From CAYMEV01 sp964431655 [NCBI: uncultured bacterium] (GTDB lineage Bacteria; CAYMEV01): a stretch of 39,958 nt of DNA. A program made the translations under genes and the position numbers. Numbering within the stretch: the first letter of the stretch is position 1; the number at the start of each line of letters is the position of its first letter. The notes beneath the pieces are model-generated. The model had not been told where the DNA came from. It saw only the letters and a program-made list of their open reading frames with translations, and did not search any database. Of the stretch, positions 1 through 10,632 are shown piece by piece. The stretch lies in the NCBI GenBank assembly GCA_964431655.1, contig CAYSKJ010000009.1, positions 1 to 39,958 of the forward strand. The letters run 5' to 3'.

Positions 1-889
1 AATAATGCCATCCTGTACATGCTATATATTTATTATAAGGTTCCTTTGTATCCCACAATCTGTAGTGAAAGCTCCTAGGAAAGGTACCTGCTTTTGTAAA
101 ATGTTTTCTGTTATTAAGATACTCTAAATATAGAAGTATGGTCTCGACTCTGAATTTTGTATGTATGTTTTCTGAATTTACTGTTGGGAGGTCTTTTCCA
201 AAAAGCATCTCTATATAGAATTTCCATTCTTCGGAATAGGGCACAATAGCAGTTAATGAAAAGCTTTCCCCAAAATCTTTGAGTTCATTGATAGTAGCTG
301 AACCTTGATCTATTGCTTCAAGATATCCATCTTTTATGTTTGCATTGATATTAGATTCAAACATCTCAGCTAGGCTGCGTCCATACTCAGTACATACAAG
401 AATATGACTGTTCTTTTCACTTGGAGCTATTAGTCCAATTGCAGATAGTGCACCCTGATAATACTGCCCAAATGCCCCGGAAGAATACTGCCAGTAAATA
501 TTGCTGTTCTCCATATCAGCACCAGCTGCAATATTGATGAGATCCTCGCCTTTCTTCAGCCACTCCTGTGCATATCTGCTACCGACAACGCCTTTCTCAT
601 CGGGATAATTGTGTGACATTGTAAAAGCAAGTAGAAGTTCCCCCCTGCGCATATAACGACGGAATTCAGAGATGCTATCAACACCTCTAGTCCTCGCATA
701 TTGTTCCAGAAGCCACATGTAGAAACCATAATATCTGATCCTCTGTGTAAGATTCGTAAGCCCGGGAAGTAAAGTAGCATATGTTGCAATACTAGTATTT
801 TGCATTCCGAGCATATCCTGACCATGGATAAGACTATTGGATGCTCCCCAGAAAGGTGCTATCCACTTTCCTTCGATTAATGCTGGCAT
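1..889 (-). CDS. Unrecognised defence-island protein, C-terminus off the window
   Basis: An open frame of 296 codons runs without a stop from an ATG at 889 to the left edge, so the protein is incomplete at its C-terminus. The start is supported by GAGGT eight bases upstream on the coding strand. The N-terminal region contains IAPFWGASNSLIHGQDMLGM and then LLPGLTNLTQRIRYYGFYMW, rich in aromatic residues and arginine, followed by LLEQYARTRG. No Walker motif, nuclease motif or signal peptide is visible in the part present. I do not recognise the family. It lies just downstream of a type I restriction operon on the same strand, which suggests a defence role or an accessory of it, but that is only context. 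The reading frame itself is well supported by length and ribosome site. Confidence 0.8.
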   Translation of the reverse strand, partial: MPALIEGKWIAPFWGASNSLIHGQDMLGMQNTSIATYATLLPGLTNLTQRIRYYGFYMWLLEQYARTRGVDSISEFRRYMRRGELLLAFTMSHNYPDEKGVVGSRYAQEWLKKGEDLINIAAGADMENSNIYWQYSSGAFGQYYQGALSAIGLIAPSEKNSHILVCTEYGRSLAEMFESNINANIKDGYLEAIDQGSATINELKDFGESFSLTAIVPYSEEWKFYIEMLFGKDLPTVNSENIHTKFRVETILLYLEYLNNRKHFTKAGTFPRSFHYRLWDTKEPYNKYIACTGWHY

Positions 890-1113
890 ATATTTACCTC
901 AAAATTTCTACTTTTGCCCTCTTACTCACTATGGACAGAAGAGATTTATTAGCTTATTATCTGCAATTTCCCAGATAAAAATCATATTTAAAACCCTATC
1001 ATTCTCGCGGAATTTAGATTTTTTTACATCCAAGAACAAATTATTATTACATAATTTTTGCTCTTAACAAATAATAAAACTAAAAAATTCCCAAATGTTA
1101 AATATATCTGATA

Positions 1114-1142
1114 GTTATAAAGAAAAAAAATTGCTAAGTCAA
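1114..1142 (-). promoter_or_regulatory. Possible promoter for the gene at 1-889
   Basis: On the minus strand TTGACT (1137-1142) and TATAAC (1114-1119) are separated by 17 bases, a fair match to a sigma-70 promoter. It would give a leader of about 220 bases before the ATG at 889. The rest of the 890-1178 gap is A/T-rich with no other recognisable feature and no clear hairpin terminator for hsdR. Confidence 0.35.
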
Positions 1143-1178
1143 AATTCTCTGTTTTTATAAAAGCTTCAGAAAGTATTG

Positions 1179-4100
1179 CTATTTATAGGTCTTATCTTTC
1201 TCTTTCTTTTCTGCAGCAAGCAGATTGCTTGAAATATCCTTCAGATATTCATTGATTATTGATTCTTCTCTATCCTCAGCCCAATCTTCTGCAAACAATT
1301 TGGCCTGTTCTAATACCAGATCAGTTGCCATCCTCGCCTTATCAGGAGGATATCCATATTTTCTTAGAAGCCTTTTAATCATAACTTTAAGCTTTGCTTG
1401 AACATTGCTTCGCATAGTCCAGTCAACAGAAGTATTTTTTCTAACCAGATCTGTCAGTTCAATTGCTATTTGCTTTAATACTTCATCTCCCAATACTTGA
1501 ACTGCAGATTCATTATCAGCTAAAGCATCATAGAATGCTTCTTCTTCAGCAGACAAGCCTAATGCTTCTCCTCTTAATTTATCTTCTCTTACCTGCTTTG
1601 CAATTTCTATTAATTCCTGTATTACCTGCGCAGAATCAATGCTTCTATTCTGGTATCTTTTAATTGCTTCTTCAAGCATTTCTGAGAATTTCTTGTGCTT
1701 GATCTTATTCTGTTTGAATCTTGTCCTGACCTGATCTGCTAATAATTTTTTCAATGCTTCAAATGCAAGATTCTTATGCTTCATCCCTTTTACACTATCC
1801 AGGAATTTATCCGAAAGAATTGAGATTTCAGGTTTATCAATTCCTACAACTTCAAAGACATCAATAACTCCTTCGCTTGACAGCGCCTTTGATACTATTT
1901 GCCTTATTGCTGAATCAAGCTCCTCTCTGCTTTTCCCAGTAGCAGAGCTTTCAGTATTTTTTATTATTGATGCTTTGATTGCCTGGAAAAATCCAATTTC
2001 ATCTCTCAATCTTTCAGATTCTTTACTTGGGACAGATAAAGAGAAGGCTTTTGTTAAAGCTGTGACTTCTCTTAGATATCTCTTTTTCCCGTCTTGCAAA
2101 TTCAGAATATGCTCCATTGAAGCAGAAATGATATTCATTCTTTCCCTTGGAGTTGATATGAAGAATTTTCTGTAATCAAATCCATGGAACATCTGGCTTA
2201 CAACCTCAAACTTCTCAATCATTATCGCTATTGCTTCTGATTGGTCTACTGTGGGTTTTCCTGCTCCTCCCGATTCAGTATAATTTGATAGGGCATTTTT
2301 TAGTTCTTGGGCGACTCCTAGGTAATCAACTATTAATCCACCCTGTTTGTCCTTGTAGACCCTGTTTACTCTTGCAATTGCCTGCATCAGTCCGTGCCCT
2401 TTCATAGGTTTATCAATATATAATGTATGTAATGAAGGGACATCAAAACCTGTAAGCCACATATCTCTCACGATTGCAAGTTTAAATTCAGAGTCTGGAT
2501 CTTTGAAGAGATCTCCTATCGCTTTTCTTCTCCTTTTATCTCTGATATGTTCCTGCCACTCGGGCCCATCAGAAGCAGAGCCAGTCATAACAACTTTCAT
2601 AAAGCCTTTATCATCATCTCTGTCATACCAGTTCGGCCTTATTTTCCGTATGGCATTATGCAAATCGACACAGATCCTCCTTGACATGCATACAACCATT
2701 GCTTTTCCTTCCATAACACCTAACCTTTTTTCAAAATGCAGAGCGATATCTTCTGCTATCAGCTGTATTCTTGTCTCAGAGCCGACAATCTTTTCAAGCT
2801 GGGCCCATTTTGCCTTTAATTGCTCTTTGTTCTCTTCGTATTCTGTTATTTCTTCAAAATCTTCATCAATATTGCAAATGGCATCATGATCCAGCTTTAG
2901 TTCTGCAAGCCTTGATTCATAGTATATTCTGACTGTTCTTCCATCATCGACAGACTGCTCAATATCATAAATATCAATATAATCTCCGAATACTGCTATT
3001 GTAGATTTGTCTTCAAAGTCAATAGGTGTCCCTGTAAACCCTATAAATGATGCATTTGGAAGAGCATCCCTCAGGTGTTTGGCAAAACCGTATCTTGTTT
3101 CGCCTGAATCTCTGTCTATTTTCGCTTTAAAACCGTATTGGCTCCTGTGTGCTTCATCAGCAGCAATTATGATATTGGATCTTGCAGACAGAGCCTGGTC
3201 ATTCTCTGCAAATTTCTGTATCGTTGTAAATATTATACCGCCAGATGCCCTCTTTAGAAGTTGTTTTAATTCTTCTTTATTATTTGCCTGTTTTGGTCTT
3301 TCCCTGAGGCATGATATATTGGAGAAAGTCTGGAATAGCTGGTCGTCCAGATCATTTCTATCTGTCAGGATAACTAATGTAGGATTATTTAGTGCTTCTT
3401 CTACCTGTATTTTCCCGGCATAGAATGCCAGCGTCAGAGATTTTCCTGAACCCTGTGTATGCCAGATGATTCCCGCTTTCTGTGAATTATCTACTGCTTC
3501 AATTGTAGTCTTTATTGCTTTATTTGCAGCATGATACTGATGATACCCCGCAAGAATCTTTACAGTCTGCTTTTTGTTATTTGAGAATGCTATGAAGTTC
3601 TTTATTATGTCTAATAGTATATGCTTTTGAAACATACCTTCTATCATCACTTGAATTTGCGGCATGGATTTGGGGGCTTTATTTTCCCCATCTATTGTTT
3701 TCCATGGCAGGAACCATTCTCTGGTTGATGTTACTGTCCCGGCTTCTGCGTATGTGCCGTCAGATATGATTAATATCTCATTATAGTTGAATATGGTAGG
3801 TATTTCTTGCATATATGTCTGAAGCTGTCTGTATGCTGACAATAGGTCTGCTGTCTCTGATGACGAGTTTTTCAGCTCTGCTATAATTAAAGGAAGCCCG
3901 TTTACAAATATTACAATATCAGGCCTTCTGCGTCTGTTGTTCTCAATAATTGCAAATTGGTTTATTGCTTTATACGAATTGTTTTCTGGATTATTAAAGT
4001 CCACTATTTTAATGTAATCTGAAGTGATCTTCCCATTTTTTGCTCTGTATTCCAGGGGCACACCCTCTATCAGAAAAGCGTGAAATTGTTCATTATTCTT

Positions 4101-4349
4101 TATTGCATTTTTCGAATTAAGCCTTCTTATCTTCTTTATTGCTTCCTCTGCCTCATCTGAAGGCAGCATAGGGTTCAGGTTCTCTATCGCTTCCCTTAGA
4201 TCAGATTCTAAAATAACATCATCCCACTTTTTTCTCATTGGATTCTCTGAATCAGGAGCAATATCAGGACCATAGATTATTTCATAACCAAGCTCATGCA
4301 GCATTTCAAGAGCTACATTCTCAATATCCTGTTCAGATATTAGTGTCAT
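1179..4349 (-). CDS. hsdR: Type I restriction enzyme, R subunit (HsdR)
   Basis: This is the motor and nuclease subunit of a type I restriction enzyme; it translocates DNA using ATP and cuts it at a distance from the recognition site. The 1,056-residue length is usual. The N-terminal nuclease domain shows RPD (D144) and AELK (E158, K160), a PD-(D/E)XK site. The helicase part follows: Walker A TQGSGKS near 298-304, DEAH at 398-401, and IGFTGTP as motif III. The C-terminal third is helical and charged, as expected for the region that docks to the methylase. The start overlaps the hsdS stop by four bases (ATGA), so translation is probably coupled. All key residues are present, so the subunit looks functional. 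Confidence 0.97.
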   Translation of the reverse strand: MTLISEQDIENVALEMLHELGYEIIYGPDIAPDSENPMRKKWDDVILESDLREAIENLNPMLPSDEAEEAIKKIRRLNSKNAIKNNEQFHAFLIEGVPLEYRAKNGKITSDYIKIVDFNNPENNSYKAINQFAIIENNRRRRPDIVIFVNGLPLIIAELKNSSSETADLLSAYRQLQTYMQEIPTIFNYNEILIISDGTYAEAGTVTSTREWFLPWKTIDGENKAPKSMPQIQVMIEGMFQKHILLDIIKNFIAFSNNKKQTVKILAGYHQYHAANKAIKTTIEAVDNSQKAGIIWHTQGSGKSLTLAFYAGKIQVEEALNNPTLVILTDRNDLDDQLFQTFSNISCLRERPKQANNKEELKQLLKRASGGIIFTTIQKFAENDQALSARSNIIIAADEAHRSQYGFKAKIDRDSGETRYGFAKHLRDALPNASFIGFTGTPIDFEDKSTIAVFGDYIDIYDIEQSVDDGRTVRIYYESRLAELKLDHDAICNIDEDFEEITEYEENKEQLKAKWAQLEKIVGSETRIQLIAEDIALHFEKRLGVMEGKAMVVCMSRRICVDLHNAIRKIRPNWYDRDDDKGFMKVVMTGSASDGPEWQEHIRDKRRRKAIGDLFKDPDSEFKLAIVRDMWLTGFDVPSLHTLYIDKPMKGHGLMQAIARVNRVYKDKQGGLIVDYLGVAQELKNALSNYTESGGAGKPTVDQSEAIAIMIEKFEVVSQMFHGFDYRKFFISTPRERMNIISASMEHILNLQDGKKRYLREVTALTKAFSLSVPSKESERLRDEIGFFQAIKASIIKNTESSATGKSREELDSAIRQIVSKALSSEGVIDVFEVVGIDKPEISILSDKFLDSVKGMKHKNLAFEALKKLLADQVRTRFKQNKIKHKKFSEMLEEAIKRYQNRSIDSAQVIQELIEIAKQVREDKLRGEALGLSAEEEAFYDALADNESAVQVLGDEVLKQIAIELTDLVRKNTSVDWTMRSNVQAKLKVMIKRLLRKYGYPPDKARMATDLVLEQAKLFAEDWAEDREESIINEYLKDISSNLLAAEKKEKDKTYK

Positions 4350-5623
4350 TTTTGATCCTCCAGAGGGACTCTTATTTTCCCAGTCATTAGTTTAGGAAGA
4401 AGAAGGTCTCTTATTTTTTGAAGAGTTAGAATTTCTTTAGAATTAAGATAAATCTTGTTAAAAAAATTTTTTACCGTTTTATTAAAATAATGTAGTATTT
4501 TTATTTCTGGATTTAATAATTCCATTGAATCGACATTACCTTTATTTATATGTTGCTGTGCTCCACCGGTTGCAGATAGATATAAGTTCCCTTTTCTTAA
4601 TTGAATCCAATTATAAATAAATTCTGAAGAGTAGTCTTCATCTTCTAAAATTCCTAAAACAGATTGATTTCCAGAAGATTCTATTCCTAATATACTTATT
4701 CTTACTTCTTTTCCAACTGAAATAACAAAAGGCAAAACTACTGTTCGCGGAGGCATTAATTTTGCAGCTGAATTTTCTAATCCTAATTCAGAAATAGTAT
4801 CTGAAAAATCCATAATAGGAAAGGCATTTATTGCACCCGAATTTATCCAGGGGATATCTCCTTTCCAATATTCTGGTTTTGTTTTATTAGGAGTACCTCC
4901 TAAGACAGTTTTTAGTTTATCCCCCAGCTTCCCAACCTCCCATCCCTTCGGAATCATCCCCAGCTCACTTTCAACCATCTCTCCGCCTGATGATTTGTAA
5001 GGTTTGCCCTGTTCGTCTGGAAACTCAAAATCAACAAACCAATGTTTGAAAAGTGCCTGTCCTATCTTTTCCAATGTTTCGTTTTGCTTTTGGAGAATTT
5101 CAATCTTTGAGTCGAGGTCAGATAGGATTTTTGCTATTGCGGTCTGTTCTTGGAGAGAGGGAAGATTAATCTTAAACTGCATTATCGCTTTTTTATCTCC
5201 CCTAGGCATTTTGGTTCCTTTAGAATTCACAATAGTATAATTAAAAAATAAATCTTGAGATAAAAAATAATATAAGAAATTAGGACTTATTTTTTTATTA
5301 TTTCTTATTACTAAAACATCTGTTGAACACTCTCCCTCAAATTTAGCAAACCATAATTTTTTAAAGTAAGTTCTAATGTTTGAAAAAAGAATATCTTCCA
5401 AGTTGAATTTATTTATATTCCCAGTCTTTGGTATTGTTTGTGCTAGAGTTATTCCTCCTTTATTTGGAATTAAATTTTCAGTTGAGATATATTTTTCAGG
5501 ATCTATTTTTTTCACATTTATTTTTTCATTAATATAACTAGCAACTTCCCCTAATTCCTTTACCTCCCAATCTTCAGGGATCAGTCCAATTTCAGTTTGT
5601 TTGAATTTGTGAGTCTTATTCAT
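4346..5623 (-). CDS. hsdS: Type I restriction enzyme, specificity subunit (HsdS)
   Basis: HsdS gives the restriction and methylation complex its bipartite DNA target. The 425 residues show the usual two-fold plan. The first target-recognition domain begins around [16 protein letters not shown], and the central helix carries the conserved stretch [19 protein letters not shown] followed by [14 protein letters not shown] second domain opens with [17 protein letters not shown], and the protein ends in a shorter helix with [13 protein letters not shown]. The two openings, both of the form IPxxWEVxxLG, are the internal repeat typical of the family. It overlaps the upstream HEPN gene by eight bases and hsdR by four. 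The DNA target cannot be read from sequence. I see no inverted second hsdS nearby that would suggest phase variation. Confidence 0.96.
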   Translation of the reverse strand: MNKTHKFKQTEIGLIPEDWEVKELGEVASYINEKINVKKIDPEKYISTENLIPNKGGITLAQTIPKTGNINKFNLEDILFSNIRTYFKKLWFAKFEGECSTDVLVIRNNKKISPNFLYYFLSQDLFFNYTIVNSKGTKMPRGDKKAIMQFKINLPSLQEQTAIAKILSDLDSKIEILQKQNETLEKIGQALFKHWFVDFEFPDEQGKPYKSSGGEMVESELGMIPKGWEVGKLGDKLKTVLGGTPNKTKPEYWKGDIPWINSGAINAFPIMDFSDTISELGLENSAAKLMPPRTVVLPFVISVGKEVRISILGIESSGNQSVLGILEDEDYSSEFIYNWIQLRKGNLYLSATGGAQQHINKGNVDSMELLNPEIKILHYFNKTVKNFFNKIYLNSKEILTLQKIRDLLLPKLMTGKIRVPLEDQK

Positions 5624-6155
5624 TCAATACAATCTCCATAAATTCTCTAAGGGTTTTATACCCGTATTCTACTCCGAATTGATCTCTTTCTCTTTTGGGA
5701 TTCTTAGCCCCATGAAACAGATTATTTCTGATGCTGTGCCAAAATTCAACCATATTTTCCCAATCTTCAAGAGAATGAATAATGCCTTTTGGTTTATTTT
5801 TTTCTTTTTCTGTTCGTTTATTAAGCTGTAAATGAGAACAGTTCCACCATTTAATCTCATCAGGCGAGTAGGGATCTCTTGCGACATTTCGTAATCTTGA
5901 TCCGTTTAAAGTATCTATGATATGCCGCCAGTTCTGTTTTACTTGATTATCATTTTTTATCTTTGCAAGATATTTATCCTTTAATTTTATATCTTGTTTG
6001 AGTTTTTGTATTGCTTCCCTGTCCTTATCAGCGCTTTCATACATTTGTGTCTTCAGGTAAGCAATGAATGCGAGATATTCAGATATGAATTTTGAGAAAT
6101 AATCTGCGACTGGGGCTTTACTATGCCAGTTTTTAATGAGTTCTTTATATTCCAT
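5616..6155 (-). CDS. HEPN-motif protein embedded in the hsd operon
   Basis: A 179-residue protein lies between hsdM and hsdS, three bases after the hsdM stop and overlapping hsdS by eight, so it is a full member of the operon. Near the C-terminus it has SIRNNLFHGAKNP, in which R143 and H148 make the R-x4-H signature of HEPN RNases. Residues 40-75 are rich in K, E and D and read as a helix or coiled coil. HEPN domains often act as toxins that cut RNA (known for the superfamily). A companion RNase that fires when the restriction complex is inhibited, as PrrC does in the EcoprrI locus, is my inference. An alternative is a structural HEPN partner without RNase activity. GGAG seven bases ahead of the ATG supports the start. 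Confidence 0.8.
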   Translation of the reverse strand: MEYKELIKNWHSKAPVADYFSKFISEYLAFIAYLKTQMYESADKDREAIQKLKQDIKLKDKYLAKIKNDNQVKQNWRHIIDTLNGSRLRNVARDPYSPDEIKWWNCSHLQLNKRTEKEKNKPKGIIHSLEDWENMVEFWHSIRNNLFHGAKNPKRERDQFGVEYGYKTLREFMEIVLNE

Positions 6156-6158
6156 TAT

Positions 6159-7673
6159 CTACTCCAGCTTAAAACCAATACTCTCCAAGTTCTTTTTTAT
6201 CTCTTCATCAAGTCTCCGTCCTTCTCTCATCTGCTCTGAAAGCTGTGAGGTTAATTCATTCATTTTATCCTCAAAAGGGATCCCGTCATCCTCTTCTTCG
6301 GGAATGCCTACATAACGGCCAGGAGTCAGAACGAAGCCCAGCTTCTCAATCTCTTTTAGAGTTGCGCTCTTGCAGAATCCTGCAATATCTTCATAAGCAC
6401 CATGATCTGGATTCTCAGTCTTTTCACCGCGCCATGAATGATATGTATCTGTAATTTTCAATATCTCTTCATCAGTCAATGCCCTATTGCGCCTTGAAAT
6501 CATCTCTCCCATATTGCGAGCATCAATAAACAATACTTCTCCTTTTCTTACTTTCTTGCCTCTTCTTAAAAACCAGAGGCAAGCAGGGATCATGGTATTA
6601 AAAAATAATTGTGAAGGCAGAGCAACCATACAGTCAACCAGATCTGCCTCAATTAATCTTCTTCTGATTTCTCCCTCTGATGATGTATTGGAGGACATTG
6701 AACCGTTAGCCAGGACTGTCCCCATAACTCCATCTGGCGCAAGATGGTAAAGCATGTGTTGAATCCATGCATAGTTTGCATTTCCAGTTGGAGGAACTCC
6801 ATATTTCCAGCGCACATCATCTGTCAGAACTTGCCCTCCCCAGTCTGAAATATTAAAGGGGGGATTGGCAATAATAAAATCTGCTTTGAGATCTTTATGA
6901 TTGTCTTCATGGAAACTATCACCAAGTTTGATATTTGCCTCAATTCCTCTAATTGCTAAATTCATGACTGAAAGTTTCCATGTTGTAGGATTGCTCTCCT
7001 GTCCATATATGGAAAGATCATCAATCCTACCCTGGTGTGCTAGAATAAATTTCTCAGACTGGACAAACATTCCCGAACTGCCGCAGCATGGATCATAGAC
7101 TCGGCCTCTATATGGCCTGAGCATATAGACCAGGGTCTTAACAATACTCTCAGGAGTATAGAATTCCCCACCTTTTTTTCCTTCTGCATCTGCAAATTGA
7201 CCTAAGAAATATTCATAAACACGCCCGAGCATATCAAGCCCGTTATTATCATGCATGGAGATTGAGCCAATTAGATCAACCAGCTCCCCGAGCCTTCTTT
7301 TGTCAAGCGTAGGGCGGTTATAATTCTTTGGAAGGACTCCCTTTAGTGAATTATTGCTGCTCTCAATAAGATCCATGGCATTATCGATAATTTTCCCAAT
7401 TTCAGGAAATTTTGCTTTCCCTTGAATAGAGTCCCATCTAGCTTCTTTTGGAACCCAGAAGGCATTCTGTGCTATATATTCATCTCTGTCTTCAGGGTCA
7501 GCGTATTTTTCTTCAGATATTTTATCATGTACTTTCTGAAATTTATCAGAGATATACTTAAGGAAGATCAAACCGAGAACAACATGCTTGTACTCAGCGG
7601 CGTCCATATTGTTTCTAAGTTTATCTGCTGTCTTCCATAGTTGCTTTTCTAAATGCGCATTGCTATCATTCAT
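6159..7673 (-). CDS. hsdM: Type I restriction enzyme, modification subunit (HsdM)
   Basis: HsdM is the N6-adenine DNA methyltransferase subunit and uses S-adenosylmethionine. The 504 residues contain the N-terminal helical domain (HsdM_N, roughly 5-140), then [11 protein letters not shown]. Motif I follows as [10 protein letters not shown] (194-203), and the catalytic motif IV as NPPF (270-273). The C-terminal helix carries [20 protein letters not shown], which would pair with HsdS. It is the first gene of an operon followed by the HEPN gene, hsdS and hsdR. The order M, extra gene, S, R on one strand with overlaps suggests one transcript starting upstream of 7673. Nothing is missing from the catalytic core. 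Confidence 0.97.
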   Translation of the reverse strand: MNDSNAHLEKQLWKTADKLRNNMDAAEYKHVVLGLIFLKYISDKFQKVHDKISEEKYADPEDRDEYIAQNAFWVPKEARWDSIQGKAKFPEIGKIIDNAMDLIESSNNSLKGVLPKNYNRPTLDKRRLGELVDLIGSISMHDNNGLDMLGRVYEYFLGQFADAEGKKGGEFYTPESIVKTLVYMLRPYRGRVYDPCCGSSGMFVQSEKFILAHQGRIDDLSIYGQESNPTTWKLSVMNLAIRGIEANIKLGDSFHEDNHKDLKADFIIANPPFNISDWGGQVLTDDVRWKYGVPPTGNANYAWIQHMLYHLAPDGVMGTVLANGSMSSNTSSEGEIRRRLIEADLVDCMVALPSQLFFNTMIPACLWFLRRGKKVRKGEVLFIDARNMGEMISRRNRALTDEEILKITDTYHSWRGEKTENPDHGAYEDIAGFCKSATLKEIEKLGFVLTPGRYVGIPEEEDDGIPFEDKMNELTSQLSEQMREGRRLDEEIKKNLESIGFKLE

Positions 7674-7752
7674 TTTCTCATACCTGCCATTTTTAATCGT
7701 TATCCCATCATCATTTCAAAAGCCTTCTATACTAAAGAGAATATCTCAATAG

Positions 7753-7782
7753 ATCATATTAATAAAGATATTTTTGTTCCAA
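7753..7782 (-). promoter_or_regulatory. Weak candidate promoter for the hsd operon
   Basis: On the minus strand TTGGAA (7777-7782) and TATGAT (7753-7758) are 18 bases apart, about 80 bases upstream of the hsdM start. The match at the -35 box is only partial. The remaining stretch from 7674 to 8133 (about 460 bases) has no gene that I can support. Confidence 0.3.
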
Positions 7783-8133
7783 TCAGGAAGATAGATGCTG
7801 TCCATTTGTTATGCTTATACATCTCCTGATCGGGTTGTGCAGTACTCTTCTCAGCATATAGTCCTGCCTTCTATAGGATCCTAATTACAGCCTCTTTTCT
7901 ATATATTAGATAAATCTATTAATTTTCTATTACTTTCTATATCCATCATATCTTAATTATATTATCCGTAACCATTCTGGAAACATATGCTATATACCAT
8001 AAGCTTGATTTATTAATTGATACACTTCCCCTGATATTTGACATAATTGTACATTAGAATATTTAGCTGCATGCAATCTCATGCAAAACGAGAATAAACT
8101 AAGTTTAGAGATGTATAGGGGACTAGGGATATT

Positions 8134-8139
8134 AATTTA
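8134..8139. repeat. Target-site duplication, left copy (AATTTA)
   Basis: AATTTA directly abuts the TG that begins the IS21 element at 8140. The identical six bases follow the CA that ends it at 10632. A six-base duplication is within the range known for IS21-family elements. Confidence 0.85.
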
Positions 8140-8188
8140 TGTCTGGCGACAAATATTCCTACTCACTAACGACAAATAAAAATACCCA
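8140..8188. repeat. IS21 terminal inverted repeat, istB side
   Basis: From GCGACA (8146) through TACCCA (8188) this end aligns without gaps to the other end over 43 bases. The outer six bases keep the terminal TG. A second CGACAAAT copy lies 22 bases inward of the first, giving two likely transposase-binding repeats. Confidence 0.8.
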
Positions 8189-8224
8189 ATTTAAAGACCC
8201 AGAAATAGGGCCAAAATAACAAGG

Positions 8225-8257
8225 CAGGTTAAGCTGAGCGGAGCGAAGCTTAACCTG
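8225..8257. terminator. Hairpin at the end of istB
   Basis: An 11-base perfect inverted repeat (CAGGTTAAGCT and its complement) encloses an 11-base loop, eight bases after the istB stop. No run of T follows on the minus strand, so it may act as a weak terminator or as an mRNA 3' stem. It lies inside the IS. Confidence 0.5.
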
Positions 8258-8264
8258 AGGGTAA

Positions 8265-9023
8265 TTAATTGTCATAATTCTTCTCCTTTTTTCTTTTTTT
8301 GGCACTCTCAAGGCGGTAACTCGGAAGATTCATCTCAAGTATGATACTGTGATGGATCAGCCTATCTATTGCTGCAGATGTCGTAACTGGATCCTTAAAT
8401 ATCTTATCCCACTCTGAGAATGCAAGATTGCTCGTTATTATAAGACTATTCTTCTCATAGCTTTCAGCAAAAAACATAAAGAGAGTTTCTATCTCCTCCC
8501 TATCCTGCTGTACATACCCAATATCATCGAGTATTATACCACGATACTTAGATAATTTCTTAAAATACTTTGATAGCCTCAATTCTTTTTTTGCTATTAA
8601 TAGTTCTTGGACGAATAAATTGCAAGTTTTAAATAATATCTTGTGCCCTTTGTGTATAAGCTCAGTGCCTAATGCTTCTGCTATGTGCGTTTTACCTACA
8701 CCAGAATTGCCAAATATAAGTATGTTCTCAGATTTATCAAGAAAATCTCCTTCTAATATTACGTTTATCTGGCTGTTCAGTTTTCTCGATAACCTGGTCC
8801 TGTCAAAATTGCTGAATGTTTTATTTGGTGATATCCTGGATTCTCTTAAGAATCTGTCTACCTTACGGTTATGCCTTGAATCTAACTCTATGCTTAAAAG
8901 TTCTGAAAGATACTCTTCGAATGATAACCCTTCTTTTATTGCGAGATAGGAGCATTCATCTAAATATTTCTTTACCTCAAGCAACTTAAGTTCTTCAAGG
9001 CTTTTCTTCAATTCTTTATGCAT
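8265..9023 (-). CDS. istB: IS21 helper ATPase (IstB)
   Basis: IstB is the AAA+ ATPase that assists the IS21 transposase in target capture. The 252-residue protein has a helical N-terminus, Walker A GNSGVGKT at 105-112 and Walker B IILDDIG around 167-173. ITSNLAFSEWDKIF and the arginine-finger region RLIHHSIILEM come later, all typical of IstB/DnaC-like proteins. Its ATG overlaps the end of istA by 16 bases, so the two are probably translated together. The C-terminus is rich in lysine. Confidence 0.97.
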   Translation of the reverse strand: MHKELKKSLEELKLLEVKKYLDECSYLAIKEGLSFEEYLSELLSIELDSRHNRKVDRFLRESRISPNKTFSNFDRTRLSRKLNSQINVILEGDFLDKSENILIFGNSGVGKTHIAEALGTELIHKGHKILFKTCNLFVQELLIAKKELRLSKYFKKLSKYRGIILDDIGYVQQDREEIETLFMFFAESYEKNSLIITSNLAFSEWDKIFKDPVTTSAAIDRLIHHSIILEMNLPSYRLESAKKRKKEKNYDN

Positions 9024-10504
9024 GTACTTACCTCCTCTAGTAAGTCATCATAGACCTTTATGTCCACTGATTCCACATTAACATCCTTGATAATCGAATC
9101 AAGTTCATTATTACAATCCTGAACCAGATATCGTATATCCTCATAGTTTACTCTGTCCTGGATCTGAAGAGTAACCTTTATAGAATCCTCGACAGAGCCT
9201 TCTCCTTCTTTTGATGCCAGAAGAAGGATCTTAAGATATTCTTTGTCTGCTGAGATCTTGCCTTGTGTTTCTTTAAGGTTATCATAGCAGATTCTAAATA
9301 TACTGGATGGAAATAGATCACTCTTATATCTGTAGTTTGCAAAAGCCCCTGGCTTTCTTACAAGCCAGTCTATAATATGCCGGTATTGTATATGATGCTT
9401 ATTATCGCCTCTTATTCTTTCTATACTTTCAACTCTCCTCTGGGCATAAAATACCTCAAGATGGTTAACATACAAATGTACTGTAACACTTTCACCAATC
9501 AGCCTGCTATGAACAGAGTATGTATTATTATAAACCCTTATGGTAGACCCGCGAGATACTTTCACCCTCAGTCTCGTAAAGGAGTCCTGCCTTGTCCATG
9601 GAAGGCATCTGAGTGTCTGTTGCTCCTCCTGAAACCTATTATGTCTGCCGGAGTTTAACTGTGAAAATAATTTATCCAGAAATTTCTCGTATTCATTAAT
9701 GCTTGAAAAATCTCTGGAGCTTCTTAACATCAGCTGTTGATCCAGCGCTCGCTTAAAGCGATGGTGCCGCTGTTCTACATCCCCGTTCTCATTTGGTGAT
9801 CTTGCCTGTGTTTTTCTCCCCTTGATTCTGTAATAATCAAGTAATGATTTGTATTTATCCGTAAACTCTTCCTGAGATTCAGGTTTCTGGACACATGCTG
9901 TGAGACGGTCTGTCTGATGACTGTGGGGCACACCTCCTAACTTGAATAAAGCATTCTGAAACCCAGAACTTAGACTCTCAAAGCTTTCAGAATAACATAC
10001 TGTTCCGGTTTCCCAGTTAGAGTATGTCAATACAAAATGGTATATCATGTGTCTCAGATGCTCCCCATTAATAGTTACTTTGAGATCATTTAAATAAGTA
10101 AAGTCTGATTGAGATAGTTCTCCCGGTATATGTATCTGATCAAAATATACCTCCTTTGCTTTCCCATAAAGCCCTCTCCATTGTTTGATTTTTCTCTGAA
10201 GGGTTCTTAGTTGACCATCCTGATATTTTCCTGGATTCTCCCGCTGTAAATATTCAAATATAGTCTTAGCCTCTAACCCCTGATTAAGGGTTATTAGAGA
10301 AACAATTTCATCCCAAGATTCCTTAAAAGGATCGGCCCGTGTAACCCAATTATGCAACCCCTTATTCTCACTTGGAAACCTATTGCTATTTAGATATTTG
10401 CTGGCAGTCTTCCTGTTCATTCCGGCCTTATTCGCTGAAAATGTAATATTATTAGTTTTATTCATTGTTTTTATTAAACTCCTTACCATTTCGTCTTTTA
10501 TCAT
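9008..10504 (-). CDS. istA: IS21 transposase (IstA)
   Basis: This is the DDE transposase of the element. I start it at the ATG at 10504 because AAGGAG lies eight bases upstream. The frame stays open to an ATG at 10549, which has no ribosome site. The 498 residues begin with a helix-turn-helix (FSANKAGMNRKTASKYL). The catalytic core has D134 in SQSDFTYL, D199 in HQTDRLTA and E244 in NENGDVEQRH. The C-terminal beta-barrel follows (STIRVYNNTYSVHSRLIG). All three acidic residues are present, so it is likely active. Confidence 0.95.
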   Translation of the reverse strand: MIKDEMVRSLIKTMNKTNNITFSANKAGMNRKTASKYLNSNRFPSENKGLHNWVTRADPFKESWDEIVSLITLNQGLEAKTIFEYLQRENPGKYQDGQLRTLQRKIKQWRGLYGKAKEVYFDQIHIPGELSQSDFTYLNDLKVTINGEHLRHMIYHFVLTYSNWETGTVCYSESFESLSSGFQNALFKLGGVPHSHQTDRLTACVQKPESQEEFTDKYKSLLDYYRIKGRKTQARSPNENGDVEQRHHRFKRALDQQLMLRSSRDFSSINEYEKFLDKLFSQLNSGRHNRFQEEQQTLRCLPWTRQDSFTRLRVKVSRGSTIRVYNNTYSVHSRLIGESVTVHLYVNHLEVFYAQRRVESIERIRGDNKHHIQYRHIIDWLVRKPGAFANYRYKSDLFPSSIFRICYDNLKETQGKISADKEYLKILLLASKEGEGSVEDSIKVTLQIQDRVNYEDIRYLVQDCNNELDSIIKDVNVESVDIKVYDDLLEEVSTCIKN

Positions 10505-10583
10505 CCAAGATACTCCTTCAGTTAAAAAGTTATCTTGAATAACTAACATCTTTTTCCAAATGGGTATTTATAATTGTCGTCGG

Positions 10584-10632
10584 TGGGTATTTTTAAATTT
10601 CGCCAGTGTTCATTAATAGTTGTCGCTGATCA
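10584..10632. repeat. IS21 terminal inverted repeat, istA side
   Basis: Read on the minus strand this end starts TGATCAGCGACA and matches the other end without gaps through TACCCA. A further related copy (ending TACCCA again) lies just inward at about 10561-10581, so this side has three repeats against two on the istB side. Confidence 0.8.

Larger units (their letters stand above)
8140..10632 (-). mobile_element. Complete IS21-family insertion sequence, 2,493 bp
   Basis: The element carries istA and istB in the usual overlapping order. It begins with TG and ends with CA, has imperfect inverted ends of about 49 bases, and is flanked by a perfect AATTTA duplication. The left end opens TGTCTGGCGACA and the right end, read inward, TGATCAGCGACA. 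Each is followed by further CGACAA-type repeats, as is known for IS21 where the transposase binds several internal sites. It lies 28 bases beyond the stop of the sacsin-like gene and about 460 bases before hsdM, so it broke no gene. The intact flanking duplication and intact genes suggest a fairly recent insertion. Confidence 0.93.

Noticed and set aside
2503-2889. Plus-strand frame of 128 codons inside hsdR
   Set aside because: It is a shadow of the helicase domain on the other strand.
8225-8257. An integron attC site or phage attachment site
   Set aside because: The 11-base stem lies inside the IS21 element right after istB and has no attC core boxes; a transcript-end hairpin is simpler.
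9377-9658. Plus-strand frame of 93 codons inside istA
   Set aside because: It is antisense to a clear transposase with all catalytic residues and has no family resemblance.
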